A stretch of 64,000 bases of DNA, taken from positions 62,001 to 126,000 of the forward strand of contig NZ_JABBFZ010000014.1 of assembly GCF_012927125.1 (NCBI RefSeq), in the 5' to 3' direction. Position numbers and translations under genes: made by a program. Under the pieces are notes generated by a model. It saw only the letters and a list, made by a program, of their open reading frames with translations. It was not told the DNA's origin and did not search any database. Positions 9,009 to 17,577 of this stretch are shown piece after piece (the stretch's first letter is position 1; each line of letters opens with the position of its first letter). The DNA comes from Paraburkholderia antibiotica. GTDB taxonomy: Bacteria; Pseudomonadota; Gammaproteobacteria; Burkholderiales; Burkholderiaceae.

Positions 9009-10322
9009 ATGGAAGCACAACGTCCAGACGGCGAGCACGATCCCGCCGCGCGCGCCCGGACACCAGCGAAGCGCACGCGCTGGCTTGCGATCGCCGCGGC
9101 CGTCGCGGTGCTCGCGCTCGCCGCGCAAGGCATCTGGTCGCGCCACGATGCGCACGCGGCGCTCGAACGCGATGCCGAGCACGCGAGCCAGATCAGCGTC
9201 GAAGTCGTGCAACCGCAGAAGTCGTCGGCCGGACTCGATCTGGTGTTGCCCGGCAACGTGCAGGCCTTTCTCGACACGCCGATCTACGCGCGCACCAACG
9301 GCTATCTGAAGAAGTGGTACGCGGACATCGGCGCGCACGTGAAGAGCGGTCAGTTGCTCGCGGAGATCGACACGCCCGAAGTCGACGATCAGTTGCGCGC
9401 CGCCCGCGCCGATCTCGCGAACGCCAACGCGAACTACGCGCTCGCGAAGAGCACCGCGGATCGCTGGACGGAAATGCTCAGGAGCAAGTCGGTGTCGAAG
9501 CAGGAGACCGACGAGAAAGTCGGCGACATGCTCGCGAAAAAAGCCACGCTCGATGCCGCGCGTTTCAACGTCGCGCGTCTCGAGAAAACGCAGTCGTTCC
9601 AGAAGGTCTACGCTCCGTTCGATGGCACCGTGACCGCGCGCAACGTCGACGTCGGCGCGCTGATCGATGCGGGCAGCTCGGGCGGTCCCGCGAAGGAGCT
9701 GTTCCATGTCGCGCAGGCGGACCGGCTGCGTGTCTACGTGAACGTACCGCAGGCGTACGCGCAGCAGGTGCGCGCGCAGCAGAGAGCGTATCTGACGCTG
9801 ACCGAAACGCCGGCTCGGCATTATCCGGGCACCGTCGCGCGCACCGCGGGCGCGGTCGATGCGCAGCAGCGCACGATGCTGGTCGAGGTCGACGTCGACA
9901 ATCGCGACGGCGAACTGCTGCCGGGCGCGTATGCGCAGGTGCATTTCGCGCTCGGCGCGGGCGCGGCGTCGTTCACGCTGCCGGGCAACACGCTACTGTT
10001 TCGTCCGGACGGCGTGAAGGTCGCGAGCGTCGATGCGCAGCACAAGGTGAAGCTGCTGCCGGTATCGCTCGGCACGGACTTCGGCACGCGCGTCGCGATC
10101 GTGTCGGGTTTGCAGGGCAACGAGCAGGTGATTCTGAATCCGCAGGATTCGATCGTCGATGGCGCGCCGGTGCGGATCGTGCCGCGCAAGGCGCAGGGTG
10201 GCGGCGGTAGTAGCAATGGCGGCGGCGCCTCCGAAGGTGCGAGCGGCGCGGCGGCAGCGGCGGCTGGCGCGGCAAGCTCGTCGGCAGCGCAAAGCGGCGT
10301 GCGGCCGGCCGCGAGGACGTGA
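9009..10322 (+). CDS. RND efflux periplasmic adaptor (membrane fusion protein)
   Basis: A 437-residue protein with a single N-terminal membrane anchor (WLAIAAAVAVLALAAQGIW), a biotinyl-lipoyl-like half (VLPGNVQAFLDTPIYARTNG, LLAEIDTPEVDDQLR), an alpha-helical hairpin rich in Ala/Glu (about residues 120-190), the second lipoyl half (YAPFDGTVTARNVDVGALI) and the beta-barrel and membrane-proximal domains (LPGAYAQVHFAL, GLQGNEQVILNP). It ends in a Gly/Ser/Ala-rich tail. The ATG at 9009 follows AAAGGGGAAG at ideal spacing. It bridges the pump upstream to the outer-membrane channel downstream; two bases separate its stop from the next ATG. Confidence 0.92.
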   Translation: MEAQRPDGEHDPAARARTPAKRTRWLAIAAAVAVLALAAQGIWSRHDAHAALERDAEHASQISVEVVQPQKSSAGLDLVLPGNVQAFLDTPIYARTNGYLKKWYADIGAHVKSGQLLAEIDTPEVDDQLRAARADLANANANYALAKSTADRWTEMLRSKSVSKQETDEKVGDMLAKKATLDAARFNVARLEKTQSFQKVYAPFDGTVTARNVDVGALIDAGSSGGPAKELFHVAQADRLRVYVNVPQAYAQQVRAQQRAYLTLTETPARHYPGTVARTAGAVDAQQRTMLVEVDVDNRDGELLPGAYAQVHFALGAGAASFTLPGNTLLFRPDGVKVASVDAQHKVKLLPVSLGTDFGTRVAIVSGLQGNEQVILNPQDSIVDGAPVRIVPRKAQGGGGSSNGGGASEGASGAAAAAAGAASSSAAQSGVRPAART

Positions 10323-10324
10323 TC

Positions 10325-11971
10325 ATGAAGATGCCGGTTTTGCGCCGGGCTGTCGTTGTGGCTACCGCTGCCTCTGCTGCATCGTCAGCTACGACTGTGG
10401 CCACGTGCGTTTCCAATCACATCTCGGCGCGCTCGCGCGCACGGGTTGCGGCATGCGCGGCCACCGCCACCGCGCCTCGCGAGCCGAGCCGCTCCGCACT
10501 GCGCGCGTCGGCGTTCGCAATGATCGCCGCCAGCCTGCTCGCCGCCTGCACGGTCGGCCCCGATTACGTGAAGCCTGTCACCGTGACGCCCGCGACGTAT
10601 CGCGAACTCGACGGCACCGGCTGGAAGCCCGCGCAACCGGCCGACGCGCTCGCGCGCGGCGCGTGGTGGCACATCTACGGCGACCCGTCGCTCGATGGGC
10701 TCGAGCAGCGGGTCGCGAGCGCGAACCAGGACGTGCAGGCCGCCGAAGCACGCTTTCGCGCCGCGCGCGCGAGCGTCGCGCAATATCGCTCGCAGTACTT
10801 CCCGGTCGTCAGCGCGGGCGCCAGCTTCACGCGTACGCGGACCTCGGAGAACGTGCTGCACAAATCGACGGCCGGCCTGTCGCTGAACGACTATCTGGTA
10901 CAGGCCGACGCATCGTGGGAACCCGATCTGTGGGGCCGCGTGTCGCGCAGCGTCGAAAGCGCGAAGGCCGGCGCGCAGGCAAGCGCCGCCGATGTCGAAG
11001 CGGCGCTGCTATCGATGCAGGCCGAACTCGCGACGGACTACTTCGAGCTGCGAGGAATCGATCAGGAACGCCAACTACTCGACGACACGCTGCACGCCTA
11101 TCAGCAGGCACTCGAACTCACGCAGCACCGCTACGCGGGCGGCATCGCAACCGACGCCGACGTCGCGCAGGCGCAAACGCAGTTGAAGACCACCCAGGCG
11201 CAAGCGCTCGACCTCGGCGTGCAGCGCGCACAACTCGAACACGCGATCGCGATCCTGATCGGTCAGCCACCGTCGACGTTCACGCTGCCGGTCGCGCCGC
11301 TCGTCGCGGTGCCGGTGGTCGCGGCGACCGGCGTGCCGTCGGCGCTGCTCGAACGACGGCCCGACATCGCAGCGGCCGAACGGCAGGTAGCGGCGATGAA
11401 TGCGCAGGTCGGCGTCGCCACGGCAGCGTTTTTTCCGAGCCTCGTGCTGGCGGTGACGGGCGGGCTCGAAGCGACCAACTACAGCCAGTGGCTGCTCGCG
11501 CCGAGCCGGCTGTGGTCGCTCGGGCCGACGCTGGCGGGCACGCTGCTCGACTTCGGCGGACGCGCGGCCGTCAAGGAGCAGGCACGCGCGCATTACGACG
11601 AAAGCGTCGCGCAGTATCGGCAGACGGTGCTGAACGCGTTCGGCCAGGTCGAGGACAATCTCGCCGCGCTGCGCGTGCTCGAACAGGAAGCCGCCGCGCA
11701 GGACGACGCGGTCGCGGCCGCGCGAAGGGCGCTCGCGGTCGTGTCGGACCGCTATAAAAACGGCGCGATCACCTATCTCGACGTCGTGGTCGCGCAGACC
11801 ACCACGCTCACCAACGAGCGCAACGCGGTCGCGATCGCGCGCCGCCGGATGGCCGCGAGCGTCGCGCTGGTAAAGGCGCTCGGCGGCGGCTGGGATGCCT
11901 CGGCGTTGCCGACCGACGAAGCGCTGGTGCATCCGTCGGCGGCCAGCGCGCCCTTTTCAGCGTATCCTTAA
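10325..11971 (+). CDS. NodT-family outer-membrane efflux lipoprotein
   Basis: An outer-membrane factor of the TolC/OprM/NodT class. The hallmark is the lipobox SLLAACTVGPDYVKP, placing the lipidated Cys at about residue 75 of this frame. That is unusually deep, because the preceding 60 residues are a low-complexity Ala/Thr/Arg stretch. The true start could be further in, but no well-placed in-frame start with a basic n-region exists, so I kept the ATG two bases after the adaptor stop. The body has the two duplicated OEP repeats (GGIATDADVAQAQTQLK; RYKNGAITYLDVVVAQTT) and the family motif LERRPDIAAAERQVAAMNAQVGVA. It completes the tripartite efflux operon. Confidence 0.9.
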   Translation: MKMPVLRRAVVVATAASAASSATTVATCVSNHISARSRARVAACAATATAPREPSRSALRASAFAMIAASLLAACTVGPDYVKPVTVTPATYRELDGTGWKPAQPADALARGAWWHIYGDPSLDGLEQRVASANQDVQAAEARFRAARASVAQYRSQYFPVVSAGASFTRTRTSENVLHKSTAGLSLNDYLVQADASWEPDLWGRVSRSVESAKAGAQASAADVEAALLSMQAELATDYFELRGIDQERQLLDDTLHAYQQALELTQHRYAGGIATDADVAQAQTQLKTTQAQALDLGVQRAQLEHAIAILIGQPPSTFTLPVAPLVAVPVVAATGVPSALLERRPDIAAAERQVAAMNAQVGVATAAFFPSLVLAVTGGLEATNYSQWLLAPSRLWSLGPTLAGTLLDFGGRAAVKEQARAHYDESVAQYRQTVLNAFGQVEDNLAALRVLEQEAAAQDDAVAAARRALAVVSDRYKNGAITYLDVVVAQTTTLTNERNAVAIARRRMAASVALVKALGGGWDASALPTDEALVHPSAASAPFSAYP

Positions 11972-12009
11972 CGCCTTTCAGCTTTTCGTATGACCCAAGG
12001 AGTTATGTT

Positions 12010-13287
12010 GTGACCTTGCCGCCGGAATCCCAGCGGACTGCATCTGCCGTTCCCTCCGTTTCCGCAGCTTCGGCTGCTGCCACCGGCACCTCCGCCGTGT
12101 CGGACATTCCCTATCTTGAACGTGGCTCGCGAGCCTATTGGCGCGCGAGCATCGCGCTGCTGTTCGCCGGTTACGCGACGTTCTCGCTGCTTTACTGTGT
12201 GCAACCGTTGCTGCCGTCGTTTTCCGAGGCGTTCGGCGTGACGCCCGCGCAAAGCAGCCTGTCGTTGTCGCTGTCCACCGCGGCGCTCGCGCTGGCGATT
12301 TTCGTCGCCGGTTTCGTCTCCGAAGGATGGAGCCGGCACAAGCTGATGACGCTTTCGCTGACGGTGTCGGCGCTGCTGACGCTTGGCGTATCGATCGCGC
12401 CGCATTGGCATCAGCTGCTCGTGCTGCGCTTTCTCGAAGGACTCGCGCTCGGCGGCGTACCGGCCGTCGCGATGGCTTATCTCGCCGAGGAAGTGCATCC
12501 CGATGGCCTCGGTCTCGCGATGGGGCTGTACGTCGGCGGCACCGCGATCGGCGGCATGGCCGGGCGGGTGATTACCGGCGTGGTCGCCGATCTGTTTTCG
12601 TGGCGCGTCGCGATCGGCACGATCGGCGTGCTCGGCCTGCTGTCGATGCTCGCGTTTCGCGCGCTGCTGCCGCCGTCGCGCCATTTCGTGCCGCGCCGTG
12701 GGCTCGGCTTCGCGCATCACCGCAGCGCGCTGCTCCGGCAGTTCACGCGACCGGGCCTGCCGCTGCTGTTCCTGCTCGGCTTCGTGCTGATGGGTAGCTT
12801 CGTCACGCTGTACAACTACCTCGGCTACCGGCTGCTGGCGCCACCGTATCGGCTGAGTCAGACGGAGATCGGCGCGATTTTCGTCGTCTATCTGGTCGGC
12901 GTGATTGCCTCGCCGTGGTCCGGGCGCATGGCCGACACGTTCGGCCGCGCGCGGGTGCTAACCGCGAGCCTGCTGCTGATGGTCTTCGGCGTCGCGCTGA
13001 CGATGCTGCATCCGCTCGCCGCAATTGCGCTCGGTATCGCCTGCGTGACGTTCGGTTTCTTTGCCGGGCACTCGGTCGCGAGCGGCTGGGTCGGGCGACT
13101 GGCGAAAGACGCGAAAGGCCAGGCCGCGGCGTTGTACCTGCTCGCGTATTACCTCGGCTCCAGCCTGATCGGTTCGTACGGCGGACACGTGTGGGCCGGA
13201 CACGGATGGAATGGCGTGGTCGGGCTGGTGGGCGCGTTGCTCGCGATCGGCCTGTTGGCGGCATCACGTTTGCGTGGGCGCGAATAG
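12010..13287 (+). CDS. MFS transporter (YnfM-like exporter)
   Basis: A 425-residue 12-helix major facilitator. After a polar, Ser/Ala-rich N-terminal 45 residues comes YWRASIALLFAGYATFSLLY, then the loop 2-3 region FVSEGWSRHKLMTLSL, the helix-5 glycine-rich segment GLYVGGTAIGGMAGRVITG, and the second-half repeat SPWSGRMADTFGRARVL. The GTG start at 12010 has AAGGAG seven bases before it; an ATG at 12005 runs straight into a stop. It lies about 40 bases behind the efflux operon in the same direction and may be co-transcribed. It resembles YnfM/arabinose-efflux-type permeases; the substrate is unknown. Confidence 0.85.
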   Translation: MTLPPESQRTASAVPSVSAASAAATGTSAVSDIPYLERGSRAYWRASIALLFAGYATFSLLYCVQPLLPSFSEAFGVTPAQSSLSLSLSTAALALAIFVAGFVSEGWSRHKLMTLSLTVSALLTLGVSIAPHWHQLLVLRFLEGLALGGVPAVAMAYLAEEVHPDGLGLAMGLYVGGTAIGGMAGRVITGVVADLFSWRVAIGTIGVLGLLSMLAFRALLPPSRHFVPRRGLGFAHHRSALLRQFTRPGLPLLFLLGFVLMGSFVTLYNYLGYRLLAPPYRLSQTEIGAIFVVYLVGVIASPWSGRMADTFGRARVLTASLLLMVFGVALTMLHPLAAIALGIACVTFGFFAGHSVASGWVGRLAKDAKGQAAALYLLAYYLGSSLIGSYGGHVWAGHGWNGVVGLVGALLAIGLLAASRLRGRE

Positions 13288-13672
13288 CATCGCAGCATCG
13301 CAGCCGGTTTCACGCGACGAAGTTCGCGTGTGCCGGCGCTGCGCTGCATGCGCTTCGAATCGCGCCACGCGCGACACCGCCCGTCGCGCAATGACCCAGC
13401 CGGCATGGATTAGCGGCGAAACGCAAGCCAATCGTAAGTGTCCGCTTCATATTTTTCGCCGCTTTTGCTGCGCCGCGCCAATCGCCGGACGCCCGACGCC
13501 ATCGGGTTCAGCGGCTTGCGAATAAGCGTCGCCGGCCGTGGTCGTCCGATCATGCCGCGTCACCGGTCTCCTATACTCGAAACGAGCGCGGGCGCTGCCT
13601 GATCCGCAAGCCGCAGCCCGCGTCGGAACGACTCAGCAATCCTGTTGCATGGGTTCGACAACGGAGACGAAT
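13288..13672. other. Intergenic region with possible terminator
   Basis: A 385-base gap with no credible gene. It contains a 9-bp inverted repeat, GCGGCGAAA (13413-13421) with TTTCGCCGC (13454-13462), followed by TTTT, a plausible but long-looped terminator for the MFS gene. A TATACT hexamer at 13572-13577 could be the -10 of the small gene downstream; no good -35 is visible. Confidence 0.4.
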
Positions 13673-13855
13673 ATGACGTACTTCACGATCGGCGATTTCA
13701 TCCTTGTCATTCCGATGGCACTGGCGGGCGCATTGTTTGTCGGCGCGCTGCCATGCAAGACCGAGATGCGCCACAACGCGCTGCGCGTGCTGGGCGCGCT
13801 GATCGGCGTGATGTGCGCGGTCGCGCTGGTCGAGGGTCTGCCGGCGCTCGTGTAG
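13673..13855 (+). CDS. Small inner-membrane hypothetical protein (60 aa)
   Basis: A 60-residue protein with two hydrophobic segments, FILVIPMALAGALFVGALP and LGALIGVMCAVALVEGLPAL, joined by a basic turn (CKTEMRHN). The longer frame starts at 13538, but only the ATG at 13673 gives a sensible two-helix membrane protein and has a purine-rich ACGGAGACGA stretch in front. It is followed at 13898 by a strong hairpin terminator, which supports a real transcription unit. No family recognised. Confidence 0.6.
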   Translation: MTYFTIGDFILVIPMALAGALFVGALPCKTEMRHNALRVLGALIGVMCAVALVEGLPALV

Positions 13856-13897
13856 CGGCGCGCGCGAAAGCGATCAACACACAACCGCCATAAAAAA

Positions 13898-13926
13898 ACC
13901 GCACGCGAGCCGCGTGCGGTTTTCTC
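13898..13926. terminator. Bidirectional rho-independent terminator
   Basis: Ten-base stem ACCGCACGCG / CGCGTGCGGT with a three-base loop, seven A's before and TTTT after, so it can stop the small membrane-protein gene from the left and the aldo/keto reductase gene from the right. Confidence 0.85.
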
Positions 13927-13962
13927 TGTCCGCCAGCTGCGCGGACACACACCGTCACACGA

Positions 13963-15006
13963 TCAGATGTCCTGATCCGTCGACGGCTTTTCCCACAGAT
14001 TGATCCCACCTTCGGTCGCAAAGCGATCGATCTCCGCCAGCTCATCCGCCGAGAACGCGAGGTTCTTCAACGCGCCGACGTTCTCGCGCACCTGCTCCGC
14101 GCGGCTCGCGCCGATCAGCACCGAGGTCACGCGCTGATCGCGTAGCGCCCACGCGAGCGCCATCTGCGCGAGGCTCTGACCGCGTCGCTGCGCGATGTCG
14201 TTGAGCTTCCGCACATGCTCGATGTTCTGCGGGCTCAGATGCTCGTCCTTCAGCGAGCCGCCGCCCGGCTTGTTGACGCGCGCATCGGCCGGCACACCGT
14301 TCAGGTACTTGCCGGTCAGCAGACCCTGCGCGAGCGGCGTGAATGCGATGGTGCCCGCGCCGACTTCGTCGAGCGTATCGAGCAGGTCGCGTTCGATCCA
14401 GCGGTTCAGCATGTTGTACGACGGTTGATGGATCAGCAGCGGCACCTTGTATTCGGCGAGCAGCTTCGTCATTTCGCGCGTCTTCGCCGACGAGTACGAC
14501 GAGATGCCGATATACAGCGCCTTGCCCTGCTGCACCGCGCTCGCCAATGCGCCGGCGGTTTCCTCGAGCGGCGTGTGCGCGTCGAAACGATGCGAATAGA
14601 AAATATCGACGTAATCGAGGCCCATGCGCTTCAGGCTCTGATCGAGACTCGCGAGCACATACTTGCGCGAGCCGCCGCCCTGGCCGTACGGACCCGGCCA
14701 CATGTCCCAGCCGGCCTTCGACGAAATCAGCAACTCGTCGCGATACGGTTTGAAATCGTCCTTGAAGTGACGGCCGAAATTGGTTTCCGCGCTGCCGTAC
14801 GGCGGGCCGTAGTTGTTCGCCAGATCGAAGTGCGTGATGCCGAGATCGAAGGCCGTGCGCAGGATGTCGCGCTGCGTCGAGATCGGCGTGGTGTCGCCGA
14901 AGTTGTGCCACAGGCCGAGCGACAGCGCCGGCAGTTTGAGACCCGACTTGCCGCAGACGCGGTATTGCATATCCGAATAGCGTTCTGAAGCTGCTTCGTA
15001 AGCCAT
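13963..15006 (-). CDS. Aldo/keto reductase (YghZ/Gpr-like)
   Basis: A 347-residue TIM-barrel NADPH-dependent reductase. The catalytic set is visible: Asp/Tyr in HFDLANNYGPPYGSAE, Lys in LLISSKAGWDM and His in DIFYSHRFDAHTPLEET. The nucleotide-binding end is SVLIGASRAEQVRENV. The sequence closely follows the E. coli YghZ group, which reduces L-glyceraldehyde 3-phosphate and methylglyoxal. The frame runs upstream to 15186, but MAYEAASERYSDMQYRVCG is the family-typical start; the ATG at 15006 is chosen. It stands alone, converging on a shared terminator. Confidence 0.88.
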   Translation of the reverse strand: MAYEAASERYSDMQYRVCGKSGLKLPALSLGLWHNFGDTTPISTQRDILRTAFDLGITHFDLANNYGPPYGSAETNFGRHFKDDFKPYRDELLISSKAGWDMWPGPYGQGGGSRKYVLASLDQSLKRMGLDYVDIFYSHRFDAHTPLEETAGALASAVQQGKALYIGISSYSSAKTREMTKLLAEYKVPLLIHQPSYNMLNRWIERDLLDTLDEVGAGTIAFTPLAQGLLTGKYLNGVPADARVNKPGGGSLKDEHLSPQNIEHVRKLNDIAQRRGQSLAQMALAWALRDQRVTSVLIGASRAEQVRENVGALKNLAFSADELAEIDRFATEGGINLWEKPSTDQDI

Positions 15007-15232
15007 TGCTAGTGTCCTTGTCGATGAAATCGCCCGGCGTTTGCGGGCATGGGGATTCGCGCGTTGCGGGAGGCGTGCGGCTCGGAGATTTGTTGTTGTG
15101 GTGTGTTGCGGTACGGCCAGACCCGCTATGTTAGCCAATCGACGCGACGCTTGCAGGCACCCGATATGCGGGATGGACGCGCGCAAACGGCTCCCCTACA
15201 CTCTGGCCGGATCAAGCTGATGGGAGGATTAG

Positions 15233-15439
15233 ATGACGAAGGCGATTTCGATCGCGCTGATTGTCGGCGGCATCGTGCTGCTGTATTTCGGCGGGCAGGC
15301 GTTCAATTCGGTAAGCAGCGACGTGTCGCGCTTCTTTACCGGCTCGCCGACCAACAAGGCGATCGTGCTGATCGTCGCGGGCGTGGTCGCGACGCTGGCC
15401 GGCTTGACCGGCGTGGCGTTGTCGGGGCGCAAGCGCTGA
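15233..15439 (+). CDS. DUF3185 family membrane protein
   Basis: A 68-residue protein with two membrane helices (ISIALIVGGIVLLYFGGQA and IVLIVAGVVATLAGLTGVAL) around a polar loop SVSSDVSRFFTGSPTNKA, ending in a basic RKR. This is the DUF3185 pattern of small inner-membrane proteins found across proteobacteria; function unknown. GGGAGGATTAG precedes the ATG as a good ribosome binding site. It converges on the dioxygenase gene with 28 bases between stops. Confidence 0.85.
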   Translation: MTKAISIALIVGGIVLLYFGGQAFNSVSSDVSRFFTGSPTNKAIVLIVAGVVATLAGLTGVALSGRKR

Positions 15440-15467
15440 ACATTCGCGCGCGGCCCCTGATCGAAAA

Positions 15468-16229
15468 CTAGAACGCGATCTCGGGCTTCGCCGCGGAGCG
15501 CGTGCCGGGCAGCGGCACGTTGCTCACGCCGTGATAGGTGTACACCAGCGAAAACTTCACCTGATCGCTCAGATTCTTGCCGGCCGAGTGCAGCGTGTTG
15601 CAGTGAAAGAACACCACGTCGCCGGCCTTCAGTTCGGGCGACACCGCCGTGCGGATCGCCGCCTGATTCTCGTCGAGATCGGTGCGGAAAAATTTCGCTT
15701 CGTCGAAACGGTCGGACGTGAACGCCGAGCCGTGCGATTTCGGCACGAACCACAACGCGCCGTTATCGACCGTTTCCGGGCCGACCGCGAGCCACACCGA
15801 CACCAGATCGTCGCGCTCGAACGACCAGTAGCGCACGTCGCGATGCCAGCCAGTGAGGCTGCCGTACGCGGGGTGCTTGGTCATCATGCAGTTGTGATGC
15901 GCGCGCGACAGACGCGGCTCCTCGCCGAAATACAGCTCCATCCAGCCGCGAATTTCCGGCGCGGTCGCCCATTGCGCGAACGCCGGATGACGCCCGTACG
16001 CATCGAGCAAACGCCGCACCGTATGGCCGCCCGGCGCATCCTTCGACGACGGCGCGCCCGGGTATTGCAGATCCGCTTCGAACTCGATCGGCGCGGCGGC
16101 TTCCTGCAACTGCTGTTGCGCGATCCGCTTCAGTTCTTCGCAACGCTCCGGCGACACGAGTCCGGGCACGACGACGAACCCCTGCTCCCGTAACGCCTGG
16201 ATCTGCTCTTTCTTCGAATGGAGTGACAT
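15468..16229 (-). CDS. Phytanoyl-CoA dioxygenase family protein
   Basis: A 253-residue Fe(II)/2-oxoglutarate-dependent oxygenase of the PhyH fold. The metal facial triad can be placed as His-x-Asp in TGWHRDVRYWS and the distal His in FFHCNTLHSAGKN; an Arg-bearing strand follows (VKFSLVYTYHG). The N-terminus, HSKKEQIQALREQGFVVVPG, is the usual lead-in helix and strand. Bacterial members act on varied small molecules (for example ectoine, phosphonates, acyl chains), and the substrate here cannot be inferred. It appears monocistronic, with a TACAAT hexamer on the minus strand near 16265 as a possible -10. Confidence 0.88.
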   Translation of the reverse strand: MSLHSKKEQIQALREQGFVVVPGLVSPERCEELKRIAQQQLQEAAAPIEFEADLQYPGAPSSKDAPGGHTVRRLLDAYGRHPAFAQWATAPEIRGWMELYFGEEPRLSRAHHNCMMTKHPAYGSLTGWHRDVRYWSFERDDLVSVWLAVGPETVDNGALWFVPKSHGSAFTSDRFDEAKFFRTDLDENQAAIRTAVSPELKAGDVVFFHCNTLHSAGKNLSDQVKFSLVYTYHGVSNVPLPGTRSAAKPEIAF

Positions 16230-16847
16230 GGGTGTTTCCGTTACTGTCGACTAACTTGAGGTTCGATTGTAAAACGGGCGCGATCGGGGTGCGTGGTTTC
16301 GCCGGTGTGGGCGCTTGATCGGGCGCAGCGGCGAGCGTACTGCGGGCTCCCGGCAAACTCGCAGGGAGCTGTTTTTCCCGGCCATTTCCCAGCCGCCCTC
16401 GCCGCACGACGATGCATCGGTTCACGCGGAATGCCTGCTGGATTCGCACCGGTGCTGGGCAAACACGCACGCAAAACGGTCTCAAAGGGTGCGATCGCGT
16501 GTGCATCTGCGACGATTCGATCCAGGAGAAACCCCGACTCGCAGGGTAATAACGGACTTTCTGACGTCACGATTCGCGTGTAGCCTTCAAGGCTATGTTG
16601 ATCGTCGCTTACGCACTTTCTTGCCGTGCGCGGGCCGTCAGGGCTCGTGCCGTCGGTTTCTCCGCGTTTTTCCGTCGCTGCCTGTGGCGCCGTCCGCCGC
16701 ATCGCGTAGTCCGTCGCAGCGATTCATATCGAATTTCCGGCTTTCAGGCCGCTCTTCGCAAGCCCGTCATTGGCACACCTGGTGCTGAACTTGCGTGCAC
16801 ATCCGGTGCACGTGCCGACGTCCGGTACATTGCCTACTCGTGAAGCC
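16230..16847. other. Long intergenic region, no gene recognised
   Basis: 618 bases without a credible gene. A weak terminator-like hairpin (GCTCCC 16346-16351 / GGGAGC 16364-16369 then TGTTTTT) and a small dyad TAGCCTTCAAGGCTA near 16580-16594 are the only structures I see. Overlapping open frames here are short and of shifting composition. Confidence 0.4.
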
Positions 16848-17210
16848 ATGCATACTCTTCTAAGCACTCGTCTTACCCGCGCCGCGCTGAAAGCGGCGCG
16901 TCCCGCGCGCCGTCATCTGGTACGGGCGCTGCGCCACCACACCGCTCGCAGCCGCGCGCTCGGCGAACAATGGCGCGATGCGAAGGCCGTCGACGGCATC
17001 CGCACCTGGTTCAATACGTTCTTCTCCGCGCTGCGCCAGCAAGGCGGCACGCGCCGCCTGTCGCTGCGCACGCTGCTGCGCAAACCGACGCCGCTGCGCC
17101 TCGCTGTCGGCAAACGTACGCAGGTCGTCCGCCAGGCGACGAGCCGCCGGCCGCGTCGGCTGTCGACGAGCAGCAGCGGGTGGTTCGCGTTCGCGTTTGC
17201 GAGTCGGTGA
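16848..17210 (+). CDS. Arg-rich hypothetical protein (120 aa)
   Basis: The frame opens at 16770, but the ATG at 16848 follows GAAGCC and gives MHTLLSTRLTRAALKAARP, an amphipathic basic N-terminus. The product is very basic (Arg-rich throughout, with repeated RRLSLRTLLRKP-like runs) with one aromatic patch WFNTFFSALRQQ near residue 55. I do not recognise it; it could bind nucleic acid or membranes, or the frame could be fortuitous, because Arg-rich frames arise easily in GC-rich DNA. Confidence 0.35.
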   Translation: MHTLLSTRLTRAALKAARPARRHLVRALRHHTARSRALGEQWRDAKAVDGIRTWFNTFFSALRQQGGTRRLSLRTLLRKPTPLRLAVGKRTQVVRQATSRRPRRLSTSSSGWFAFAFASR

Positions 17211-17577
17211 GAATTGGTGCTTTGGCGGGTTGCTGGCTATCAGGTGAGCTAGCTAGTGGCCTGCTGAGGCGTGCGTTGAGGCGGCTGTGCAATCGTCCTG
17301 CTGATTCACTGCGTGGCAGCTTTACATGCTCTGCGCGGCATCGCGGCAAGAAGCCAGGGGCGTATCGGGCGAAACGATCCGCCACGTTGAGTGCGGCGGC
17401 TAGTACCGTACCAATTCCTCGATAAACCACGCATCAACGTCAATCGGTACGCGTCTATATCCGCTTTTCGGTGCACCAAAAGAAAAACCCCGCCCGGCTC
17501 GCGCCGGCGGGGTTTTTTGCTGCGTATCCGCTAGCAGCAAGTGCTAGCAGGGGCTCACAGCGAGCGCTCAGCCGCGC
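17211..17577. other. Intergenic region ending in metK terminator
   Basis: 367 bases with no credible gene. The right end holds the strong terminator at 17484-17518. The rest shows no hairpin or promoter that I can support. Confidence 0.5.
17484..17518. terminator. Rho-independent terminator of metK (bidirectional)
   Basis: Perfect GC-rich stem AACCCCGCC/GGCGGGGTT with an inner CGGC/GCCG extension, flanked by A5 on the left and T6 on the right. For the minus strand it follows the metK stop by about 60 bases. Confidence 0.85.

Noticed and set aside
16346..16376. Hairpin GCTCCC/GGGAGC plus TGTTTTT as a terminator
   Set aside because: Short stem with a 12-base loop and no gene ending nearby on the plus strand; mentioned only as part of the intergenic description.
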